Shown here one piece after another: positions 40,433 to 45,799 of a stretch of 45,799 nt of DNA. The stretch's first letter is position 1, and each line of letters starts with the position of its first letter. Origin of the DNA: Clostridia bacterium (GTDB taxonomy: Bacteria > Bacillota > Clostridia > Oscillospirales > CAG-272); assembly GCA_017508425.1 (NCBI GenBank), contig JAFVYZ010000057.1, forward strand, positions 1-45,799, in the 5' to 3' direction. The position numbers and the translations under genes are program-made. The notes beneath the pieces are model-generated. The model searched no databases. It was not told the origin of the DNA and saw only the letters and a list, made by a program, of their open reading frames with translations.

Positions 40433-41365
40433 TCAAGAATACAACGCCTTATAGATCTTCACAAACTTTTCGTCACGGGCCTTGAGTGCCTCAACGTCCT
40501 TACCGTTCGAGTAGTCGTAGAAGCCCTCGCCGGTCTTCACGCCATACTTGCCCTCTTTGTAAAGGTCGTCAAGCATTTTTTGGATGCCCGTTTCGTTGCA
40601 AAGCTCGCGGTTAAGGTAAGAGGAAATGTGGTGGAAGGTATCGATGCCGCCAAAGTCCACGATCTCAAAGGGGCCAAACGCCGCCCAACGGAATCCGAGG
40701 CCGTATTTCATCGCAGCATCCACGCTCTCTACGTCGGCAATGCCCTGTTCCACGAGCGAGATGCACTCACGCAGGATCGCAAGCTGAATGTGATTGAGGA
40801 TAAAGCCCGGCACATCGCGCTTGCAAACCGCGGTCTTTTTGCCGATCGAATGGGCCAACTCCACGATCGCCTCCGTCGAGGCGTCGTCGGTCTCCTCCGC
40901 GCGAATGATCTCCACGCAGGGAATGAGGTGGCTGGGGTTCATAAAATGCATACCGAGGAAGCGATGCTTGCCGACAATATCCTTCGCGATCTCACCGATG
41001 GGCAGACCCGAGGTGTTGGTCGTAAGGATCGCATCGGGACGTACCATGCGCGAAAGCTTTGCCCAAAATTCCTGCTTCACATCAAGCTTTTCAATAATGC
41101 TCTCGACGATCACGTCGCAATCGGCCAGGGCCTCCATCTCTCCCGAAAAACGAAGAGCCGAAAGAATGCGCTCGGCCTCCGCGGCCGTTTGCTCGCCCGT
41201 CTCCACCTGGGTTTGCTGGTTGATCTCCACGAGCCTCTTGCCCTTTTCAAGCGATGCGGGGAACGCATCGTAAACCACTACGTCGTAACCGTACTTTGCA
41301 AAAATTTGAGACATGCTGGCACCCATCAGGCCCGCACCTGCAATGCCGACTTTTTTGAACTGCAT
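40433..41365 (-). CDS. 3-hydroxyacyl-CoA dehydrogenase family protein
   Basis: This 310-residue NAD-dependent dehydrogenase has an N-terminal Rossmann domain (VGIAGAGLMGASMSQIFAKYG), DVIVESIIEKLDVKQ, TNTSGLPIGEIA, and the helical C-terminal dimerisation domain (GFILNHIQLAILRECISLVE, AFGPFEIVDFGGIDTF). The catalytic-region motif is MHFMNPSHLIPCVEII. In butyryl-pathway enzymes this usually reads HFFNPxxxMxLVEV, so the HLIP form is closer to the branch containing lambda-crystallin, L-carnitine and L-gulonate dehydrogenases. Its substrate is therefore open. It is monocistronic, away from other beta-oxidation genes. AAGGAG lies 9 bases before the ATG at 41365; a frame extending to 41398 overlaps the -10 box and was rejected. 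Confidence 0.88.
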   Translation of the reverse strand: MQFKKVGIAGAGLMGASMSQIFAKYGYDVVVYDAFPASLEKGKRLVEINQQTQVETGEQTAAEAERILSALRFSGEMEALADCDVIVESIIEKLDVKQEFWAKLSRMVRPDAILTTNTSGLPIGEIAKDIVGKHRFLGMHFMNPSHLIPCVEIIRAEETDDASTEAIVELAHSIGKKTAVCKRDVPGFILNHIQLAILRECISLVEQGIADVESVDAAMKYGLGFRWAAFGPFEIVDFGGIDTFHHISSYLNRELCNETGIQKMLDDLYKEGKYGVKTGEGFYDYSNGKDVEALKARDEKFVKIYKALYS

Positions 41366-41396
41366 AAAACCATGCTCCTTCCCTATTAGTACCTTC

Positions 41397-41425
41397 ATTA
41401 TAACAAGGGGGTTTGGACTTTACAA
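41397..41425 (-). promoter_or_regulatory. Promoter of the 3-hydroxyacyl-CoA dehydrogenase gene
   Basis: On the minus strand TTGTAA (41425-41420) and TATAAT (41402-41397) are 17 bases apart, about 30 bases before the start codon. Confidence 0.78.
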
Positions 41426-41519
41426 TATAAAAAACCTGCATTTTTTTGCACTTTTCCACCAACTTTAAGGTGCGTTCAACACTCTTATTCCGTGCTTTTT
41501 CGGGCATTCCGTTTATGTG

Positions 41520-42730
41520 CTATTGGACATCAAATTCCGCAATTTTGCAATAAAATACCGCAAGCTCCTTGCTTGTCATTAGCCTCGGCACGGGATAAAG
41601 AGGATTGGCTTCCCTTTCCGCGTGACGCGCGAGCCGCGGGATATCCGCCCTCTCGATACAAGGGAGCGTAGCGGGGATCCCGATACGCGCATTCAGCGCA
41701 CGCACGGCTTCGATAAATTTTCGGGCGCCACTCTCGTGGCTCTCCCCTTCGCTGCAAACGCCTGCGGCAATGCCAAGACGGTGTAGCTTTTGTGTGCAGC
41801 TTTACCGTAGCCCTCAAGCACGTGCGGCAGCAGCACCGCATTGGCAAGCCCGTGGGGCGTATCGTATTCGCCCCCGAGCGCGTGCGCGAGTGCGTGCACG
41901 TACCCAACGTAAGAGATACAAAAGGCTATTCCTGCCTTGTACGAAGCCAGCAGCATATTCTCTCGCGCCACGAGGTCGTACCCATCGGCATAAGCCCGCT
42001 CAATATTCTCAAAGATCAGCGCCGTCGCTTCGAGTGCAAGCCCTCTTGTTTTCCTGTTTGTGGAACGCCCGATATATGCCTCCACCGCGTGCGTGAGGGC
42101 ATCCATGCCCGTCGTGGCGGTGAGATGCGGCGGCATCGTGCAGGTAAGCGCGGCATCAAGCACGGCATACTGCGCAATGAGTGGGAAGCTCATCATCGCA
42201 TACTTGTGCCTTGCCTGCCCGTCGGTGATCACTGCCACAGGCGTGACCTCGCTGCCCGTGCCCGCCGTTGTGGGGATCGCCACAAGCGTCGGAATTTTGC
42301 GGCGCACCCGCAGCACCCCCGCCAGCTTATTCAGCGCCCTTTTGGGATAGGCAACACGCGCACCGATCGCCTTGGCACAGTCTAAAGCCGACCCGCCGCC
42401 AATGGCGATCAGGGTATCACACCCGTTCTCGTGGTACATTTGAAGCGCCTGTTCTACATTTGCCACCGTGGGATTGGGCCTGGTTTTATCATAGATGGCA
42501 TATCGGATGCCCACCTTTTGCAGCACTTCCTCAATGGGAGCGATCATACCCCTCTTGGCACTCCCCGCACTTGTCACGATCAATGCCGAAGCCTCACCGC
42601 GCGCCAAAAGCACCTTTTCAAGCGCATCAACAGAGGAAAGGATCCTCGGCTCTCTGTACGGAAGCACAGGAAGCACCGCACGAAATGCAAGCTGCACCGC
42701 GCGGCATACGATCTTTTTCAATATAAACAT
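41520..42730 (-). pseudogene. Iron-containing alcohol dehydrogenase, frameshifted near the C-terminus
   Basis: The first 1 kb encodes a class III (iron-type) alcohol dehydrogenase: IAIGGGSALDCAKAIG, IPTLVAIPTTAGTGSEVTPVAVI, then the metal-binding AVLDAALTCTMPPHLTATTG, GMDALTHAVEAYIGR and HALAHALGGEYDTPHGLANAVLLPHV. In frame the reading ends at 41693 with an unrelated tail. Moving the frame by one base at the run of four A's (T's at 41788-41791 on the plus strand) restores a perfect family ending: LHRLGIAAGV, ADIPRLARHAEREANPLYPVP and RLMTSKELAVFY, up to a stop at 41520. One missing A explains it. The repaired protein would be about 403 residues. This may be a real mutation or a sequencing or assembly error in a homopolymer. 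Substrate unknown. Confidence 0.87.
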
Positions 42731-42763
42731 AAAGCACCCCTTACCGTAAAAAACATTACCTAA

Positions 42764-42792
42764 ATTGTATCACCTTTCGCCCTCGCTTGCAA
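42764..42792 (-). promoter_or_regulatory. Promoter of the alcohol dehydrogenase gene
   Basis: On the minus strand TTGCAA (42792-42787) and TACAAT (42769-42764) are 17 bases apart. AAGGGGTG lies just before the ATG at 42730. Confidence 0.72.
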
Positions 42793-42798
42793 GTGCAA

Positions 42799-42831
42799 AA
42801 AAGGACGAAGGTATAAGATCTCCGTCCTTTT
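42799..42831. terminator. Hairpin terminator upstream of the palindromic repeat pair
   Basis: AAAAGGACG pairs with CGTCCTTTT, extended by a G-T pair. It lies about 130 bases beyond the DUF436 stop on the minus strand, with the repeat pair in between. Confidence 0.65.
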
Positions 42832-42833
42832 CT

Positions 42834-42907
42834 GTAGGGGCGATTCACGAATCGCCCGTTTTTGTTTTTATGCCATTTGAGGCGGGCGATTCGTGAATCG
42901 CCCCTAC
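42834..42907. repeat. Inverted pair of palindromic repeats
   Basis: Two 25-base units (42834-42858 and 42883-42907) are exact inverted copies of each other across a 24-base spacer, with outer ends GTAGGGG and CCCCTAC. Each unit contains the near-palindrome GGCGATTCRYGAATCGCC, so the whole can fold as one long hairpin or as two short ones. A third unit lies at 2637-2661. The layout resembles a REP/BIME-type or small MITE-like element. Confidence 0.85.
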
Positions 42908-42957
42908 GGGATTATTTTGCGGCAGGTAAAAGCCTGCTTTTCCTTTTCTGATCTGCC

Positions 42958-43512
42958 TCACAGCATCGTTTCATCGTAAACGGCTCTTGCACCGCCGATA
43001 AACTTGGGGCGCGTGCGCGCCGCTACCACCAAGGCTTCCCCAATGCGATTGTTTTCAAGCCGCACGGGCACGGCCACCCTTTTGAGGTGCATGCCAATGA
43101 GCGTAAAGCCGATATCGATTCCCGCGTCGGCTTTTATTTCTTCTACCACAACAGGATCGTTCAATGCGGCATACGCCGCGGTGGCCATTGAGCCCCCCGC
43201 CTTGGGCTGCGGCACCGCGTTAACGATCTCAAGCCCGGCGGCTGCCGCGCGCTCGGTCACAACGGCACGGTTGAGGTGCTCACAGCACTGCACTGCAAGA
43301 TAGATGCCATTTTCCTTTGCATGATCCAAAAATGCGCCAAAGACCTCAGCCGCCACCTCGGGTACCGAATTGGTGCCGATCCTCGCACCCACGATCTCGC
43401 TGGTCGAGCAACCGATCACCAAAATACTGCCCTGCTTTAAATTTGCCTTTTGCGCAATTTCCGCTATCACCGAGCGCGCCTCTTGGTATAACGTTTTTTC
43501 TTCAAACTCCAT
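42958..43512 (-). CDS. DUF436 (TIGR01440/UPF0340, YwlG-like) protein
   Basis: This 184-residue protein matches the small cytoplasmic UPF0340 family in length and text: SILVIGCSTSEIVGARIGTNS, LAVQCCEHLNRAVVTERAAA, PQPKAGGSMATAAYAAL, GIDIGFTLIGMHLKRVAVPV and RPKFIGGARAVYDE at the end. The function of the family is unknown. The ATG at 43512 gives the usual length; a frame extending to 43668 runs through the promoter and was rejected. A ribosome binding site is weak (AAGGA about 12 bases upstream). It is monocistronic. Confidence 0.9.
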   Translation of the reverse strand: MEFEEKTLYQEARSVIAEIAQKANLKQGSILVIGCSTSEIVGARIGTNSVPEVAAEVFGAFLDHAKENGIYLAVQCCEHLNRAVVTERAAAAGLEIVNAVPQPKAGGSMATAAYAALNDPVVVEEIKADAGIDIGFTLIGMHLKRVAVPVRLENNRIGEALVVAARTRPKFIGGARAVYDETML

Positions 43513-43543
43513 GGCACTACACCATCCTTGCTTTAATGAATCT

Positions 43544-43572
43544 ATTATAGCACAAACGCCACATCTTGTAAA
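43544..43572 (-). promoter_or_regulatory. Promoter of the DUF436 gene
   Basis: On the minus strand TTTACA (43572-43567) and TATAAT (43549-43544) are 17 bases apart. Confidence 0.8.
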
Positions 43573-43703
43573 TAGTGCCCCCATAAGTGTGATCCTGCGT
43601 TTGCGGAGCAAAACGAAAAAGCGCGAATATGTGCAGATTTGAAAGAATGAAACCTCTTGTTCACACATTACAAGACAAAATATGGTATACTAAGAAAAAA
43701 GGT

Positions 43704-43732
43704 TGTAAGATTTTCTTTTCTTCGGAGTCTTA
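43704..43732 (+). promoter_or_regulatory. Possible ECF-type autoregulatory promoter of the sigma factor operon
   Basis: TGTAAG followed by ATTTT (from 43704) and a GGAGTCTTAT segment (43724-43733, with AGTC at 43726-43729) are spaced 16 bases apart, like ECF promoters with a TGTAAC-type -35 and a GTC-containing -10. No good sigma-A promoter with normal spacing was found upstream; a TATACT at 43686 lacks a matching -35. Confidence 0.45.
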
Positions 43733-43752
43733 TAGTCGAAGGAGGTGATCGC

Positions 43753-44256
43753 GTGACGGAGTTTGAGCAGCTGTATCATACGTATTTCAACGACGTTTAC
43801 CTGTACATCCTGCGCCTTTCGGGCAATGAACATATCGCCGAAGAAATCACAAGTGATACCTTCTTCAAGGCAATGAGATCGATCGGCAGCTTCCGCGGGG
43901 ATTGTGACGTGCGCGTTTGGCTTTGCCAAATCGCAAAGAACTGTTATTATTCCTACGTAAAGAAACGCAGCCGAACGCAATACACAGAAGAAGCCGAAAT
44001 GCAGGCAATCCCCGATCCCACCCCAAGCGTAGCGGACGAGTATGCCCGGCGCGATGAGATCGAGCAAATCCAAAAAGCCCTGCACGGCGTTGGTGAGCCG
44101 TATAGGGAGGTTTTTATGTGGCGCGTGTATGCAGGGCTCTCGTTCAAGCAGATCGGCGGGATCTTCGGCAAAAGTGAGAATTGGGCTTGCGTCACCTATC
44201 ACCGCGCGCGAAAAATGATCAAAAAAGAATTGGAGGGCAAGAACGGTGAAAGCTGA
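43753..44256 (+). CDS. ECF-type RNA polymerase sigma factor
   Basis: This 167-residue sigma factor starts at a GTG preceded by AAGGAGGTGATC (43739-43750), a complete complement of the 16S rRNA 3' end. Region 2 reads FEQLYHTYFNDVYLYILRLSGN, then AEEITSDTFFKAMRSIGSF and VRVWLCQIAKNCYYSYVKK; region 4 reads LHGVGEPYREVFMWRVYAGLSF then KQIGGIFGKSENWACVTYHRA. Regions 1 and 3 are absent, as expected for ECF factors. It overlaps the anti-sigma gene by 11 bases, the usual arrangement for a regulated pair. A frame extending to 43657 lies upstream of the ribosome binding site and was rejected. Confidence 0.92.
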   Translation: MTEFEQLYHTYFNDVYLYILRLSGNEHIAEEITSDTFFKAMRSIGSFRGDCDVRVWLCQIAKNCYYSYVKKRSRTQYTEEAEMQAIPDPTPSVADEYARRDEIEQIQKALHGVGEPYREVFMWRVYAGLSFKQIGGIFGKSENWACVTYHRARKMIKKELEGKNGES

Positions 44257-44800
44257 ATGTAGTATCGTCAAGGACCTGCTCCCGCTTTACGTTGAGGATA
44301 TGGTAAGCCGAGAAACGGCGAAGCATATCGAGGAGCATATCAAGGGCTGTAACAAGTGCCGAAAGGAGCTTGCCGATTTGAAGGAGGGCGCGGCGCTGTC
44401 AACGGTCGAAAAAGAGTCGCTTCCAAGGGCTGACGCTGCAAAGCCCTTCAAAAAAATGATGCGGCGCGTGAACAGACAATTCTATTCCCTTGCTTATGCC
44501 GCGCTCATATTTTTAATTTTTCTCGGCTTCGGGTGGACGGCAGGCAATAACCTCATGTATAACAGCTTGATTATGCCGATCGTCGGCATTTTTGGGTATT
44601 ACGTATTCAAATGGAGGGCAGTATATAAGGTTCCCGCCTTACTGCTCGTGATCGACCTTGCCATATTCGCTTTTCAGCTGGTAGAGCTGGGCTTTGCGGA
44701 TACGCTGATGTGGACGATGCTATATGCGATCTTTGTCCTCATCGGAGTGGCGATCGCGTTTTTGTTGCATTACGCGCTTAAAAAGGAGGAGCACAAATGA
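44246..44800 (+). CDS. Zinc-finger anti-sigma factor, membrane-bound
   Basis: This 184-residue protein starts at a GTG with GGAGGG 8 bases upstream, inside the end of the sigma factor gene. The N-terminus has a zf-HC2-type motif (CSIVKDLLPLYVEDMVSRETA, then HIEEHIKGCNKCRKEL) with the His-x3-Cys-x2-Cys set that binds zinc and holds the sigma factor. About four hydrophobic spans follow from residue 75 (YAALIFLIFLGFGWTAG, LIMPIVGIFGYYVF, ALLLVIDLAIFAFQL, LYAIFVLIGVAIAFLLHYAL). It should keep the partner sigma factor at the membrane until a signal arrives. It overlaps the next gene by four bases. Confidence 0.9.
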   Translation: MKAECSIVKDLLPLYVEDMVSRETAKHIEEHIKGCNKCRKELADLKEGAALSTVEKESLPRADAAKPFKKMMRRVNRQFYSLAYAALIFLIFLGFGWTAGNNLMYNSLIMPIVGIFGYYVFKWRAVYKVPALLLVIDLAIFAFQLVELGFADTLMWTMLYAIFVLIGVAIAFLLHYALKKEEHK

Positions 44801-45573
44801 AAAAACGGGTTTTAAAAATATCAGCCCTATCTCTGGCTATCGTTTTGATCGTTGGGGTTTGTTGGTTTGCCAATGGACTTGTGGGCAACCCCGTTTCAAA
44901 AGCGGTAGCAAGACACACGGCAAAAAAGCACCTCGAAGCAACCTACCCCAATACCGATTACGTGATCGATGAACTATCTTATAGCTTTAAGGACGGCGGA
45001 TATTACGCTCACATCGTATCCCCCAGCAGCATGGATGGTCATTTTACATTGCGGATCTCCATGCTTGGCAAGTTAAGAAATGATGATTACAGCTCGCGCG
45101 TCGAGGGACACGGAAACGTAGCAAGGAGATTGTTTTTCGAGTACCGTGAAATGGTGGATGCCGTTCTTGGCAGCAGTGCTTATCCTTACACCGTAGCCAT
45201 GGGGTACGGTGACCTCGAATTTGACCGCGAGGTCGGCGCCGAGGTGGTAGAGGGCGCCATCAAAAGAAGCGAGCTTGTCAACGACAAATTTTATAACGTA
45301 GGCGAGCTGGGGGCTAAAAACGGCAAGCTCGTGCTGCATATTAAAAGTGACACCGTCACCAACGAAAAGGCAGCCGAAATACTGTTAAAAACAAAGGAAT
45401 TATTAGATCAATCGGGCATTTCGTTCTATTCCGTACATTTTGTGTTAGGAGAAATAAATCTCAAGGATTTTCTTTATACCGATATATACGAGGACGGGCT
45501 CCTCGACCGCGTTGTAAAATGCGCTGAGGATACAAAAAATTACTATCACGAGCAAGATAAGGCGAAATCATAA
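44797..45573 (+). CDS. Membrane-anchored extracytoplasmic protein of the ECF operon (YfjL-like)
   Basis: This 258-residue protein overlaps the anti-sigma gene by ATGA. It starts with a positively charged N-terminus and one membrane helix (ALSLAIVLIVGVCWFANGL), then a soluble domain beginning NPVSKAVARHTAKKHLEATYP, with YVIDELSYSFKDGGYYAHIVSP close behind. This opening resembles YfjL-type proteins that accompany sigma/anti-sigma pairs in Bacillota. The rest is mixed alpha/beta with no recognised catalytic motif. It is probably outside the membrane and may sense or respond to the signal controlling the sigma factor. The family link is moderate. Confidence 0.75.
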   Translation: MKKRVLKISALSLAIVLIVGVCWFANGLVGNPVSKAVARHTAKKHLEATYPNTDYVIDELSYSFKDGGYYAHIVSPSSMDGHFTLRISMLGKLRNDDYSSRVEGHGNVARRLFFEYREMVDAVLGSSAYPYTVAMGYGDLEFDREVGAEVVEGAIKRSELVNDKFYNVGELGAKNGKLVLHIKSDTVTNEKAAEILLKTKELLDQSGISFYSVHFVLGEINLKDFLYTDIYEDGLLDRVVKCAEDTKNYYHEQDKAKS

Positions 45574-45585
45574 ATACGGCGCGCT

Positions 45586-45690
45586 CGTTACCAAACGCCG
45601 CCATCGCGCGCTCGGTCTGATGCGGCCAAAGGTCGCCCCATACGACTCCTTCGCATGGTTCAAATCCCACCCGCACTCTCGCTAGCAAAA
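45586..45690. other. tRNA-like but non-foldable intergenic stretch
   Basis: The stretch contains GGTTCAAATCCCACCCGC (45658-45675), which looks like a tRNA T-loop and acceptor end, and a GC-rich upstream part with a GCGCGCTCG direct repeat. The 5' acceptor strand, D-arm and a paired T-stem are missing, so it is not a working tRNA. It may be a tRNA remnant or a copy of an intergenic repeat family. Confidence 0.4.
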
Positions 45691-45693
45691 CGA

Positions 45694-45719
45694 AAAAGCA
45701 CCCCCTAGGGGGTGCTTTT
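45694..45719 (+). terminator. Terminator of the ECF operon
   Basis: AAAAGCACCCCC pairs perfectly with GGGGGTGCTTTT across two bases. It is symmetrical and can act on both strands. The last 80 bases of the window after it show no gene. Confidence 0.9.
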
Positions 45720-45799
45720 CATTTTGTGCAAGGGCTATAAAAAGATATTTTTGTGGAGCACTTACGGTATTTTAACCTCACAAGCCATCTTCTTTATAA

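Noticed and set aside
42834..42907. A CRISPR array or transposon end
   Set aside because: There are only two units in inverted orientation with no spacer series, and no transposase gene lies nearby.
45600..45676. A tRNA gene
   Set aside because: Only the T-loop-like motif is present; acceptor, D and anticodon stems cannot be paired, so it is listed as a tRNA-like remnant instead.
45461..45688. A 75-codon open frame on the minus strand in the window's last intergenic region
   Set aside because: Its peptide contains text typical of translated tRNA-like DNA (RVGFEP), and it overlaps the end of the preceding gene without a ribosome binding site.

Overview
The window is 45.8 kb of bacterial chromosome, moderately GC-rich, with Shine-Dalgarno sites of the AAGGAGG type and sigma-A-like promoters that nearly all have 17-bp spacers. 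Gene order points to the Bacillota, class Clostridia, probably an uncultured gut lineage. The evidence is the rimP-nusA-ylxR-ylxQ-infB operon, the divergent yybS-gdpP-rplI-dnaB-tilS-ftsH run, a BadF-type activase/dehydratase pair, a DUF436 protein and several plant-glycan enzymes. No rRNA, functional tRNA, CRISPR array, insertion sequence or phage gene was seen.

Layout. 1-2.5 kb: the end of an aspartate-semialdehyde dehydrogenase gene and a monocistronic GH2 glycosidase. 2.5-8.4 kb (minus): rimP, nusA, ylxR, ylxQ, infB and a NUDIX hydrolase. 8.4-17.2 kb (plus): yybS-like, gdpP, rplI, dnaB, tilS, ftsH. 17.3-21.5 kb (plus): a two-domain acyl-CoA dehydratase activase-like protein and its dehydratase-like partner as separate genes. 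21.6-22.5 kb (plus): three small overlapping genes of unknown function. 22.5-26.5 kb (minus): metF, a stand-alone MetH reactivation domain and a short metH, together a split cobalamin-dependent methionine synthase system. 26.5-31.5 kb: a GH78-type alpha-L-rhamnosidase, an RpiB-family isomerase and two SGNH hydrolases (minus), with a divergent AraC-type regulator that appears to be read from a leaderless mRNA.

31.6-39 kb (minus): a five-gene operon with a YwaF-like membrane protein, an ABC-2 ATPase and permease, a membrane-anchored Ig-like protein and a large Ig-like lipoprotein. This is the least familiar locus and the best candidate for a new cell-surface or export system. 39.3-43.5 kb: an orphan small gene (plus), then upp, a 3-hydroxyacyl-CoA dehydrogenase family gene, a frameshifted iron-type alcohol dehydrogenase and a DUF436 gene (all minus, each with its own promoter). 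43.7-45.6 kb (plus): an ECF sigma factor, zinc-finger anti-sigma factor and a membrane-anchored protein, with a possible autoregulatory promoter. The window ends with a tRNA-like but non-foldable stretch and a strong terminator.

Most of the window is housekeeping: translation and transcription factors, replication, c-di-AMP turnover, methionine synthesis and pyrimidine salvage. The accessory parts are the GH2 gene, the rhamnosidase locus, the ABC/Ig-like operon, the small-gene cassette and the ECF operon. All functions are inferred from reading translated sequence and gene order; no database search was run.
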